Shown here: positions 31,134 through 43,535 of the stretch, one piece after another
Layout of the letters: every line of letters begins with the position of its first letter
How positions within the stretch are numbered: the stretch's first letter is position 1
Assembly: GCA_964036045.1 (NCBI GenBank)
Contig: OZ038388.1
Coordinates: 36,162,497-36,226,496 of the forward strand
Direction of reading: 5' to 3'
DNA length: 64,000 nt
DNA from: Eutreptiella sp. 'Long Island Sound 2002'
Taxonomy: Eukaryota; Euglenozoa; Euglenophyceae; Eutreptiales; Eutreptiaceae
Notes under the pieces: generated by a model
Databases searched by the model: none
Told to the model about the DNA's origin: nothing
Seen by the model: only the letters and a program-made list of their open reading frames with translations
Position numbers and translations under genes: made by a program

Positions 31134-34011
31134 TGAAGCGGTACCCAGAGCCCCATGACCATGGTGGAGCATACAACCGGTCACCGGTCCACTAACCATG
31201 TACGGAAGGGAAGACCGGTCTCCGGTCCACTAACCCCATGTACGGAAGACGCCCGTTGACGCCCGGTCTGAGCCCGGCGGGAGCGTGTTCCGTGCCGTAA
31301 AGCCCCGCATCGGCAACCGATGCACCGCCAGCGGAGATTTATATATCAGAATATCAGGAATCAACAGGGTTTTATTTTCATATTGTTTCCGTCAATTTTT
31401 ACGCTTCCGTTCTGGTATTCACTGTTTTGACAGCTGGCGGTTAGCTCGCGACTTTAGCGTAACCGCCAGTTTAACTGTTATATACAGATATTTTGGCGCA
31501 AATCGTGACGAAGACTCTAAAGTCTGCAGGAATTGCATTGATGCATCCGCAATTTTCATATTAAATACTCGCAACCTTAATCCGAATTTTTCAGGATGTC
31601 GAAATCGGATTTTCGACTTCGACATCCCCGCACTTGATTTGACCTCTTTCGAGTGGACCTACGTGCTTCCCTATGCACGAATCAACTTTCCTTTTATCCT
31701 GTCCTCCATTTGTCTTAGAGATATGGGCAAAATAAAGTTGATTGGTGAGGCCACTTGTGAGGGTCATATCTCGTGCCGCTTGCGAGGTCTTACGATAAGG
31801 AAACGTGGGATGTATTCACAATACTCCCGACCTAATTTAGGAAGCCTTATATGCCTTGCGTCTCCACACGTGCACGCTAGCGTAATGGATCATGGCCAGG
31901 AGGGTAGAGTTTGCGTTATAACTCTTTGGCCATGATATTGCGTGCGTTAAGATAACTTTCGAGTGTAGCGCGCGAGTGTTGGTGTTGCATAGGAACTCTC
32001 CTTGAGTTCCTATGAGCGATTGACACAAAGTTATGCCCTTGGAGGGGCATGACATATCGTGGGGGGAGCTACCTTTTTGGGCAATATGGAGTATGTGCCA
32101 TGTGTTGTGTTGCGTGCCCATTTGGCGGGTCCATCGCTCCAAGCCAAACCTGCCAATGGACCTCATATTGTGTAAGCCCCTTCTCCATACTCCCCACAAT
32201 CAATTGCAAGCCTAACCTTCGTGGAGGGAAGCTTGTGTGGCGATCCCAAAGCGATGCGTTGGGAGCAAGGTGTGTGTTTTGCAATTTTCCATATTTTCAT
32301 GGGCCCACTTGGGAAGTAGCCCTCGTAACCTTTCGAGGCGCCCCAAGTGGAGCACATATGTGGAATCGGAGGTCATTGGTGTCAAGTCATTATGTTTAGA
32401 AGGATTAGTTGATTGCACGATCCAAGCCGAAGATATTATAATATAATTGTGCACCTTTCAAGGCACTTTTGTGTGTCTTTGTGCCAATTTTGCCGTTTTT
32501 GGCCGGTCATGATGTCAAGTGGCGACCGTGTATCTCAACGTTGCGCTCAATTGACATCATGACCCAAGTATGTTCTGAGGGTACATACTTCGGTGCCCAT
32601 CATATCTTGGATCCGGCGAATAACTCCTCTTGGGCTTGGCATACCGTGGCCGCCATGTTGGGGATTTGGGACTATCCCAAATCATGGGCTCACTTGGCGA
32701 CCCTGCCATTCCCAATACCGGAGGAGTTGGGCGACGCCCAAAAGATATGTTGGACACATATGACTTGATACGAATCCTATGGCACACTCCGGTCCAAGTC
32801 GTGCATGTGCCTCATTTGCCCGAACCATGAGTGCGCGCATTTTTGGCCATTTTGAGCAATTTTCCAATTTTGCTGCCCGCGGTGCACTATGTTCAGCCCA
32901 CCCGTGCACGCCGGACGCATGGACCAATGGACCATACATGACATGGGTGTTATGTATATTGGTCACCATGGTTCACACACCACTTGGTTGGACTCCCGGT
33001 GGATCGGGAATGGAATGTCGGATCCGATCTCCAAGCCGGCGTTGAGATATACTTTTGGGAGCACCCCCAAATTTTGGCTCATTTCGGCAGCCAAAATGAC
33101 CCCATTTTGGGACCCCAATTTCACCCCTCCGTGTGGTCAATTGGCGGCCCCATATCTCTATGCCCACAGGGAGCTCGGACCTAATTCGAAGTTGTACACT
33201 CAGATATAGGTCCTAGGTCCTGCTTCCTATCCTGTGTGCCATTGGCCTTGCCCTGGCAGGGCGAGCCACGCGTCGGAATGAGGCCAATTTTGGTGATTTT
33301 GGCATCATGACCCCACTTGACGAACCCGTGGTGCCCTGATGCCGGGACCTCAGAGGGAACCAGGTTGGGTGAGGGCTTCAGAGAGTTCATACTCGAAGGG
33401 AAAAGGGTCAGTTGCCTCGTCCCTACCTCTGGCGGGTGCGGACGAGGGGTCAATTGTGCAGATTTTTGAGCTAATTTCAGTTTGGGCTGAAACAGCCCAT
33501 TTTCAGCTACCAACTCCTAGGGGATAATGGCGGAGCCATATCTCACGCTCAGAGGGGAGTTGGGCCCTGCTGTCAAGGGAGCATAGGGTGTAACTGTCGG
33601 TTGACCTTGGAGCTCCTCAGTTTCCAGGAACTCGCCTGTGGCTGGGCGCGACACCCCCCCTATTGGCAGGGTTTCAGGGTCCGGACTGAGCAGGGCATGG
33701 GTTGTGGTTGAGCCCCCGCCCCCATCAGCCACTGGGAGGGTCGGACCTGGGATTGGGATATGAGTTGGGACTGAGTGTCTATTGTCCTGTGATGCCCTAA
33801 CCCCAGTCCAGTCTTAACCCCATGTGTACATATCCTGATGTGTTGCTGTACATACATTTGTTCCCTTGTTTCAGAGTGGCAAGGATCCTGAAACGCTTTG
33901 TCACATGACACGAGCGTATTGATGCCCTTGTGAGCGTAGTGCTTTGCCTGCCTGCTCACCTGTGCGTGTCACCGCAGCGTCCCGTGGCCGGCCCCCCACG
34001 GGAACACGTTA
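31134..34011 (+). repeat. A3 5' LTR (2878 bp)
   Basis: It starts TGAAGCGG and ends GTTA where A2 ends GTCA. It lacks about 200 bp near 32983 that other copies have (a CGTGGGCGA... to CCAAGTGG segment). The LTR open frame at 31285-31935 and the hairpins at 31434-31469 and 31594-31627 are present. Confidence 0.85.
31285..31935 (+). other. LTR open frame, A3 5' copy (216 codons)
   Basis: Homologous to 9307-9801 and 56666-57352. No signal peptide or known motif is clear; it contains six or more Cys. Low confidence that it is a gene. Confidence 0.25.
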
Positions 34012-34395
34012 AAAGCGTTTCACCGCCGCGGGGTTACCCAGCCCTCGCGTGCCACTCGGGGCCACCAACCCCGAGCAGCGCGGCGCAGCTCGCAGCTCAC
34101 AGCGCAGCGCAGCGGCTCGCAGCGCAGCGCAGCGGCTCACAGCGCCACCCAGCGACAGCGCCGAGTTCGTCACGGAGCCAGCAGCGCCGTCCAGAGCATC
34201 GCCCTGACCGCGCCGCGACCGTGAAGGAAGTGGACTGACCAGGACTCCTGCATCAGCGAGTCCCATCGGCCGACCAGCAAGGCCGCGTCAACCACCTCCA
34301 CAACCACCGGCTGACCAGCACCAGCCGCACACCCAGTCCAGTGCTACATCACCCACCTCAACAACCACCCCAGGACCATCCCATCGAGAGCACCG
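34012..34395 (+). other. A3 leader with a 20-bp minisatellite
   Basis: 384 nt from the LTR to gag, starting AAAGCGTTTCACC. A period-20 repeat (GCTCRCAGCGCAGCGCAGCG, about 34094-34147) makes it strongly structured. No canonical tRNA primer site is visible. Confidence 0.6.
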
Positions 34396-37137
34396 ATGGT
34401 GAACTGGGACGAGGCGGGCAAGAAGTGGCCGCAGCCCCATCCCCATGCGGCACGCCTACTGCGTGGCTTGCTGTGGGGTCAGCAGTACCGCCACAGCAAT
34501 CCCCAGTGCGAAGGCGGCATGCCCGGGAGCTTCGAGCTCCGTGAGGACATGGATGAGGATGACAACATGGACTTCGGGATCACGAAGAAGCGCCCATCCT
34601 CGGACCCACCGAGGTGACCCGGCGGAGACCCACCGGGACCCCCTGGCGGAGGACCATCAGGACCCCCTGGAGGACGCCCACCAAGTGGACCCCCTGGAGG
34701 CGGACCACCGGGCGGGGGAGGACCCCGTGGACCGGGCGGACCCGGCGGAGGCCCTCCTGGAGGACCCCCTGGGGACCCCGACGACCCACCAGGGAACGGC
34801 GACCCGGATACCACCTGGCGGTGGATTGTCTACCTCCGCAGGAGGATCCAGTTCCTCGAGTGCGAGGTAGACACGGGCAAGGGCGAGATGACTCGCATCT
34901 CCAAGGTCGCCGCGCGCGCGCAGAAAGAGCTGGACATCGCCAGGGCCGAGACCAGGCAGCTGAACACGGTCATCAGCGGCCTGCAGCAGAGGCTGGACGC
35001 GCTGGAAGCCCGTGGGAGCGTCGGCAGCGACCACCCACCCCTGGAGTCTGGCTCGTCAGACGACGGCTGGGGACCCGGACCAGGTCCAGGCAGACCCCAC
35101 GCCCCCGGCGGTGCCCCCAGGAGTCGCCCCAGCGCCAGGGCCCCCTCTCTCACCGCCCCCTCTCACCACAGCGCGGGCCGCCGCAACGAGCGCGTGCCGC
35201 CCGGCAGTGGCAGTGAGGATTGGCGTGATGAGTGGCTCAGCGCGGAGTACCGCAACCGCCGTGCTCCACCGCGGACACCGGTACGCCCCCGGCGCCCCGC
35301 ACCAGCCCTGAGGCCAATCCCAATGGCTGGTGGACGTTTTTGGTGGACTCAGGGATGAGGTCCCCAGAGGAGACGCGGAGTGGGATGTCGGCGAAGGTGA
35401 GGACCTGGACCTGGACCTGGAGGAGTTCAACATCAGCCTGCCGCGTGGTGTACGACGGGAGGCAGCTGAACGCAGCCGCCGTCGCCATGATGAGGAGGCA
35501 TACATGGAAGGAGTACGGCGTGAACATCTGGGTTCAGCGTACATGGAGGAACCGCGGCGTAGCCACAGGGATTCCATGGAGGAGATGGACGTGGCGGCCG
35601 TGGGAGTCCGTGGGAGAGGCCGATGGGAACCTCGGTCGACCTCGCAGGCCGGCGTTCATGGTCTCTAAGGCCGCGGATGCCGCCGTGTGGGAAGACTTGA
35701 AGGACATCAAGCCCCCCATGTACGACGGCAACCCCCTCAGCCTCGACCGCTTCTTGGAGAAGCTGGACGATTGGGGGGTAACCGTTACTGAGGACATGCA
35801 TCCCGCTGATGCGGAGAAATATGTCTTCGGACGGTTCAGGTACCGCCTGCCGGAAGTGCTCCAAGAGCTACACTTCGTGGCGACCAAGGAGGGGAGAATC
35901 AAGACCCTCAAGGAAGCCAAGAAGTGGCTCAACGAGCAGGAGCGGGTGGACGCTCCGCAGGTGGCTGCCAAGCGGTGGAAGTCCATCAAGCTTCAGCATG
36001 ATGGACGGGAGATTCGCCTACGGGACTGGGGAGACTTCCGAGGGCATTACACCCTCCTCCGCCGCAACGTGGAGGATTGGAACGAGGGTGACGAGCAGGC
36101 TCGCCTGCTCTCCATGCTGCGCGGGGGCATGGATCAAGAGGGTCACCGAGGAGGAATCCAAGCGGGCCAAGTCCAACCACACGGTCAAGATGTTGCTCCC
36201 CAAAGAGTATCATACGAACGTGGTGGCTTGGACGAGAAAGAACGTGGCCCGGGATATCAAACGGCACTCCCTGCGGAACGCTCTCCTCATCACCGTCTCG
36301 GGCGATCGCGAGAAGACCGCGATGTGGCGCCTTGACGAGTGTGAGTTGAGCGGCCAGACCATCGGTCTGCAGGCCATCCCGGCGCGGATGAGCTGCGACA
36401 AGATCCTGGAGTGGGTTGGTGAGGAAGTACTCAAGGAGTACCGAAACCTCCACCACACCCGCGGGTTGAGGCCCGGCGACCGCGACGTCAACTACGTTGG
36501 CGAGGGACCTGGCGGGGAAGCTGCCATGGACCCAGCGGGAGCCCGCGGCGATGAGACTCTCGTTGACGATGACGACGACGATGAGCCCGCCGAAGTGGCC
36601 GTTTTTGCCTTCGTGGCCAAAAACCTGAGCGCGGGGAGCAAAACGGGAAACTGGAAGCTACTGCAGCAGGGTTGGAGGAAGCAGGAGAAGACGGACCCTC
36701 GCCGCATTGGCGACCCTCCGCTGTCCTTTGGGGAGTTCATACAAGCTCACCCTCAGGGCTGTTTCGTGTGTTATGGGAGGAAGAAAGGCTTCAACCATGA
36801 CCACCGAACATGCCCCATCCACAAGGCCGACACAGAGGCTTACAAGAAGGCGCACGGGTCGAAGAAGCGTGCGCCCGCGGGTATCCGGGAAGCCAAGGTG
36901 GAGGTGGACAGGGACGAGCTCTCCAAGGTGGTGTCGCAGGGGACCGAGTTGGCCAAGGAGATCCAGGAGATCAAGCGGAACTGGGTCCCCAGGTCGGACA
37001 ACAAGAACAAGGAGAACAACCAGAATGACCAGAACAAGGACAAGGACAAGAAGGGTAAGAAAGGGGGAAGGAAGAAGGGCGTCAACGAGGTTGATGCGGA
37101 GGAGAACACCCCTTCTTCCACAACCGACGCCCCCTAG
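34396..37137 (+). pseudogene. gag: Gag of A3, internally deleted and frameshifted
   Basis: It starts MVNWDEAGK at 34396. After ELREDM the sequence jumps to DEDDNMDF: relative to A2, 1569 bp (exactly 523 codons) are missing, with the 7-nt GACATGG at the junction present at both A2 ends. This removed most of the N-terminal domain and the long Ala/Glu coiled coil. A UGA at 34616 and several indels (frames 34614-35216, 34888-35358, 35232-36335, 35809-37137) break the rest. Only one copy of the 21-residue coiled-coil repeat remains. Capsid-like, RRM-like (about 36265-36450) and zinc-knuckle (about 36760-36825) segments are readable in the last frame, which ends in UAG at 37135-37137. Confidence 0.8.
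37135..37137 (+). other. In-frame UAG between gag and pol of A3
   Basis: UAG CGG AGC, followed by an open frame in the same register into protease. The upstream gag frame (35809 on) and downstream pol frame (37189 on) have the same phase. A readthrough stop is the simplest reading. Confidence 0.6.
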
Positions 37138-40100
37138 CGGAGCCCCTGCAGCCAAGGGCCCCAGCTAGGGCGGTCGCAGGATGGTGTCGTGGGAAGCGCT
37201 GAACCATCCCAGTCGGGAGTCGATAAGCACAAAGGGACTGCCGCGTGCGGAAGGCCCGGTCCGGCACCCACTCGCGGAGGCGGGGTGAGGGCAAGTGAAG
37301 GCACGAACCCTTGCACCCGTCCGTCCTTCGCGACTAAGAATGTGTTTGATGTACTTCAAGATCTATCCGAGAGCATCGGAGGATCACCCGGACCGCAGCT
37401 GGATGCTGCAGATGGGCAGCCTGAGCCCATTGTCCGCGCCCTGCACCAGTCGCTTGTTGATCTTCTGGAACGGCCGGAGATCCTGAGCTTGCACGCCGTG
37501 CGCCGAGTGGGGCGTGAGCGGCAGTTGCATCTTAAGGTCCGTGCCTTATGCGGGGAAGTGGAAAAGGTTTTCGACATGTTGGTCGACACGGAAGCTCAAG
37601 TCAGCTTGGTCAAGGCTGGCCTACTTCCACCAGAGTGTCTGACCGACAGTCGGAAACCTGTCAGGCTGAAGGTGGCGAACGGCCAGTACATGGTGGGAGG
37701 CACGAAGGAAGCGGCCATTGGGCTGCAGTTCGTGAACCATCGTGAGCTGAGCCGCCCGGACCTCGGCAAGGAAATCCTCCTGCACGGTCGCTTCTACGAG
37801 GCCGAGATGGACTGGGACATGATCGTTGGGTACGACTTCATGATGGAGACGGACTCCGGCGTTCTCCCGGCCCAGGCCTCCATGACCCTGTACCAGGACG
37901 ACCAGCTCTCGTGGCTTTCGTCACCTGAGCACCACGTGGAATGCCAATGGATCCACCCCGAACGCAATCAGCTCGAAGTGGCCGCGCTGGACACTGAGCC
38001 CACTGGGCCAGCAAACCAGGAGTACGGCGTAATGCCGGAAGTGGCGAACCGAGTGGTCGCGGACCTGGGAGCGTCAGATCTGGCCCTGGATGCGTTCTCT
38101 TCAGGAACCTCCGCCCATCTTCGGGTTTGTGAGAAGTACTGGAGCGCACAGGACTCCGCGTGGAAGAAGCACTTGGGTCCGCATCAGGGATTGATGTGGA
38201 TCCATTGCCCCCGTTGGGACATTCCAAGAGCGATAGCGAAGATTCGCAAGGACCGCTCCAAGGCAGTGCTGGTTGTTCCTATGGGATGCACCGAGGAGGA
38301 AAGTACCCGACATTGGGTAGCCTAATTGACCAACATGACCTTAAACAAGGTCGTCCTACCGGCTGGAGAGGGTGTCTATCAGGACGCTAAGGGACAGCTC
38401 ATGCCACCCCAGAGATGGCCAACAGAATTCCACTATGTGGATGGGGGCCTTGATCAGGCCGACGCCACGGATTTCGTGTGTGTCAACCGCATCATAGCAG
38501 AGCCATGGCGGCAATGCTTTGCGGTTCCCCCTGTTGACATCGGAGAATCGGAGGACCCCCTCACAGAAGAGGAGCTGGATCTGGTTCAGGGGTATATGGA
38601 TCAGCCCTTTCACGACTGGGGAAACCAGCGTGAGGGCAAAGGCCAGGACAAAGCCTGGTGGGAAGTGGACTCGATTGTCTCCGGTTCCTATGATGGGAAT
38701 ACCTTCGTACAGAGGGTGGTGGATCACATGTCCAGCCAGGACGAGCCGCCCGGCGGTAACCCACCCACCTACGGCGATCTATTCCGAGGCAAGACCAGAG
38801 ATGGCCCTTTGGGCCACCTGGGAAGACCGCCTGAGCCGAAGACGAGCGGAGTAGCTACCCCTCAAGTAAGCTCCGTGGTTCAAGTGCCCGGAAAAGCCAA
38901 GGCGGAGTCCGACGATTGCCCCAAGGTTCAGGCATTGAGGGCCAGGCTGAAGCAGAAGTATGGGGATACCTTCTTCAGCGGTAAGCCTGTGTTTCCCCCA
39001 CCGGTGCGTGGACCGTATGGCGAGGCCAAGATACGACTGAAGCAGGACCCCCGTGTGTATCGGCACCCTGAGTTTGCCCTGAGGGGCGAGAAGAAAGAGG
39101 CCATGGAGAAGATCCTCCGTGACTTCATCCAGAGAGGCTGGCTCGAGCCGTGCCACTCCAACTGGGCCTCTCCGTGCTTCGTCGTCCCCAAGAAGGTTGC
39201 CGGTGAGTGGCGGCTCGTGGTCGACTACCGCGGCCTGAACGCCCAAACGCAGCATGATAGCTATACGCTTCCCCTCATTGAGGACATGCTGCAAAAACAA
39301 CACCGGCGGAGAATCTTCACGGTGATTGACCTGAAACATGGTTATCATCAGATGCCTCTCGCCGAGGAGTCCCGTGCCTGCACAGCCATGAGCACCCCAC
39401 TTGGACCTCTCCAGTGGAAGGTGATGCCCATGGGCGTTACCAACGGCAATGCGGCTTTTCAGCGGATGCTGGAGAACCTGCTTGAGCCGGTGCGTGACTG
39501 TGCGGACCCCTTCGTGGACGACGTGATCATCGCGTCCGGGGACCCCAGTATGAGCTACGAGGAGCTCCTGGAGGCACACGAGAGGGACGTCACTCGAGTG
39601 CTGGACCTTCTGGTTCGGCACAAACTCACGGGCAGCAGTGACAAGGCCATCATTGCGGTAAGAGAGGTGGTCTTCGCTGGCCACGTAGTTGGGAACGGGC
39701 AGCGAAAGCCCATACCTGGCAAGGTGGCTGCGATTGAGCACTGCGAAAAGCCCAAGACGGTCTCTGAGCTACGGGCGTATCTGGGGTTCTGCAATTACTA
39801 CTCGGGGTATATCCAAATGTATGCCGAGTATGCAGCCCCCATGACGACCATGCTCAAGGGCAACCGAGAGGAGACCAAAAAGGGGTCCAAGAAGGCTCTG
39901 GTCTGGGATGGTGATTCCGACCGTGCCTTTGAGGGGATGAAGCAGGCGCTGCTATCCGCAGTGGGTCTGCACCTCGTGGATCCCGACCGAGGGTTCGTCC
40001 TGCGCACCGATGCTTCCGACTGGGCCGTTGGCGCTGTCTTGGAGCAAGTGCTTGACGACGGGAGGCACGTGCCCGTGGCCTTCTGGAGCCGAGTCCTGGC

Positions 40101-41366
40101 GGAAGGCCAGAGACGGACGTGGACGCCCCGTGAAAAGGAGGCGTATGCCATCGTCATGGCTCTCAGGAAATGGGCGCGGTACATAGCCCTCCATCCCGTC
40201 ACCGTCTGCACCGACCATCAGAGTCTGCAGTCGTGGCACAAGGAGCACGTGGACACCCCCTCAGGTCCCGCCTCCCGACGGGCAAGATGGCATGAGACCT
40301 TGGCCAAGTTCGACCTCACGGTTGTGTATATTCCTGGAAAGGATAACACCGTGGCGGACTGTCTCAGTAGGTGGGCCTATCCCGCCAGCAAGGGCATGAC
40401 GGATATCTCTGCCCATGGCGATGAGGCTGAGACCGCTGAAGCCAAGAAGATCATCAAAATGGAGCGCCTGATGGAGGAGGAGGGTGTTAAATGCTTCGTC
40501 GTCATGGCTGCGGATGCCCCCCTCGCGTCGAGGGTGAGCAGAGCGGTCAGAGTACTCGCCCCTGAGGGAGCTGAGTCCGACAAGCACCTCTTCCCGGAGT
40601 CTTGCCTCCAGGACGACTGGACCGACGATTACGCCAAGTCTGAGGCCTTTGCGGCCGAGTATAGGGCTGTGACCAACCCTGACGACGGGCAAAAGTGGCC
40701 AAAGGGGCTGACCGAGGCAGATGGCAAGCTCTACCGGAACGGTAAGCTGCTAGTACCGGAGTCCCGGGTGCTCGAGCTTTGTGAAGCTTGGCACCACCAC
40801 ATGCTGCACCCAGGGGTCAAGAAGCAAGCCCTTCACATGCAGCGTCGGTTCGAGATCGACCATATCGGTCTCTACACTGCCATCAAGAAGGTCAGGAAGG
40901 GTTGCTCGGTCTGTCAGGCCTGCAATCCCGATAACCGGAACGTCAAGGGGGAAGCCCAATGGACCCCGGTTCCTGACCAGCCCATGGAGAGCGTGGCCAT
41001 GGACGTCTTCTCCTTGCCCGAAGTGCACATTGGCAAGGAGACCTTTGACTGTGTGGTTCTCTGTGTGGACCGCCACAGCGGCTACGTAGTAGCCGTTCCG
41101 GCACGCAAAAAAGGGTTGCTTGCCAGCGAAGTGGCAGTCATGATGATTCGTCATTCGCTGACCGTCTTTGACATCCCCCGCACCATTTGCAGTGACCGAG
41201 GGCCCCAGTTTACCGGTGGCTGGTTCAAGACTATGTGTTCCCTCATGGGAATACGCCATGCCAAGAGCGTCGCCTATCTCAGCCGGTCTAACGGCCGTGC
41301 TGAAGTGGCTGGACGGCAGCTGTTCAAGAAGCTGCGCAAGATCCACATCACCAATCCACGTCGGAA

Positions 41367-41726
41367 CTGGTTTGAGGAGATGTGGCCTGCTCTGAAGGCC
41401 CATCATGACACCCCCACACCGGGTGGTTTGTCCCCTCACCAGATTCTGTTCGGCAGGGATCCCCTGGGTCGGGGACTTCCCTTGTCTGGTGATGGCATGG
41501 CCATGGATGCCAAGGAGTTCTTCGCGCGGCAAGGGCAAACGGCGCGGGACATCCGCCAGCAGCTCGAGAAGGAGCATGCTGAGCGTCAGAAGTCCGCCCC
41601 GAGCTCGACAGCGCAGAAGTTCAGGGTGGGAGACCCGGTGTGGGTGATCAGACCCCGCCCTATGGGCACCCACCGCACCAAGACCTGGTTCACACCCGGA
41701 GAGGTCGTCCGCAGGATTGGTGAGGA
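41367..41726. repeat. 360-bp target duplication, left copy, flanking T-poor insertion 2
   Basis: Direct copy of 43536-43895 at a constant offset of 2169, with two differences seen (41396, and GTCGTCC versus GTGGTCC). It is pol coding sequence, present once in A2. Confidence 0.9.
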
Positions 41727-43535
41727 TTGGTGATTGAGTCCATGGGTGAGAGTCAGTGTGCACGCCCCAAGGACACCGTGATCATTCAGCAGAATTTCCC
41801 GAAGACCTAACCGACCCACACAGGCCAGGCTGACCTCCACTGACCCACCGCGGCACCACGCGAGACCACGGCACACCGCACCACAGCGCGCCACAGAGCA
41901 ACGCACCACAGCACGACGCGACGCGACGCGGCACAGAGCGGCACAACACGACACAACTGACCCTAACCTGAGGGACTAACCGAAGCCAGCCACCGCACAC
42001 CCGGGAAGGCGCCGCGCCACCACGCCACACACCAGCACCACAGGCCACACACGGGACCACAGCGCGCCAGGCGACAACGGTGACGGACCACCCAGAAGAT
42101 TACAGCCGGCACCGCAGAGGGGTAAGGACACGAGCAACCCCAGCCCCCTAACCCAAAACCACAAGCAGCCGCCTGGCGCAGCCGCCCAGCCGGCAGAGCC
42201 AGGACCTAACCCAGCAAGAAGGGGCGCCGAGCCCACCGTGTACAGAGCCCACCCGACCCATGGGGCCGGAACATGGCCACACAGAACGCAACTGAAGACA
42301 GCAGCCCGGAAGACAACACTGAATACAGGCCAGTGCGTGCGCCAGCCCAGGGAAGGCAGAGGGAGGAACAGGGAAGCCCCCCCAAAAAAAAAAAAAAAAA
42401 GGAGGGGGGAAGGGGAAAAGGCACGAAAACAGCCCACAGCCGCCCAACCACCCGCCAACACCACCACAGACGGCGAGGCCCCCCCCCAAGGAAAAAAAAG
42501 AAAAAAAAAAAAAAAAAAAAAAAAGGGGGACCCCCGCAGAGGCACAGGGGAACCACCCACCCAAAACCGGCAGCACAAAGCCAGTAACAGCGGACCACGG
42601 GAAAGAGGGACACGGAAAAAAAAAAAAAAAAAAAATAGAGCCACCAGCCCAGCCCGAAAGAAAGGGGATGGAGGGACAGGGACCACAAAGCCCAGAAAAA
42701 AAAAAAAAGGAAAGAAAAAACCAAAGCGCAAAAAAAAAAAAAAAACACACCCCGACAACCCAGCCAAGACGGACTGGGCACAGGCGAGACCCGGGCCCAG
42801 CACACACGCCCACACCGCGCGCCGGAACCGGAAACGGCGGGGGGCAAGCGGGGCGCCCACGAAACCACACACGTCCCAAAAGCAGGCCGAAACCGAAGCC
42901 CAACCACGAACACCACAAATAGCCGACACTAGAGGGACAACACCACAAATCGGGCCCGAAAACACCCACCCTAAACCCCAGCCAGGACTGACGGGGTTAA
43001 CAAAACCCGCACCCAACCGCCAACCGGACCCAAACACAAACACCACACAACAGTAGGAAACCCAGTGCCCACAGCCCGGGCACTGAGGCAGCCCGTGCAA
43101 TGCAGGTGACCCGGCCAAACGAGATCCGGAGCCCGGGGGTAAGGCTGCATCCTAAGGCCTGCGCTGCTTTGGGACTCGAGGCGGAGCGTGCGACACCCAA
43201 GCGCCTCGGAACCCTAGTACCAGGAACGTGCATGCACGCCTTGGGAACGGGATACGCCAGGAAGTCCGGTGAACCCCTAGGGTTTCGCCCAAAGGAAGGG
43301 GCCGTGCGCAAGCACGGGGGCACACACTCCCGGCGAGACAAGCATGTCACGCTGGCGGCGATCAGCCCTCCCGGCGTAGCCCGGGGCCGCTTTGTTGGGG
43401 GCCAACAGTCAGGTCTAGCGGGAAGTAAGCCGCCTCCCCTCTTCACGCGCGAAGCCTCTTCCTGTTCGTCACAGGGGCGACGCCAGGGGGAACCATGGGG
43501 CGCCTCTCCACGACCGAGTGCACCTACCTACCTAC
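41727..43535 (+). mobile_element. T-poor insertion 2, probably a 5'-truncated non-LTR retrotransposon
   Basis: An 1809-bp insert in A3 pol flanked by a 360-bp direct duplication. It begins with a short coding tail (41730-41810), followed by a strongly T-poor region to about 43090 (4 T in each of 42241-42300 and 42301-42360) with A-runs of up to about 30. The last 450 bp are less biased, and it ends in CTAC repeats (43524-43535). It shares the block 42345-42364 with insertion 1. Long minus-strand frames (for example 41976-43118) are products of missing A and are not taken as genes. Confidence 0.55.
41730..41810 (+). pseudogene. C-terminal coding tail of insertion 2
   Basis: 26 codons entering from the left edge: VIESMGESQCARPKDTV, then IIQQNFPKT and UAA at 41808. 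It is short but placed exactly as the tail in insertion 1. Family not recognised. Confidence 0.3.

Noticed and set aside
42148-42969. Minus-strand frames rich in Phe and Gly in insertion 2
   Set aside because: They arise from poly-A runs on the plus strand read as Phe, plus the lack of A; not credible proteins.
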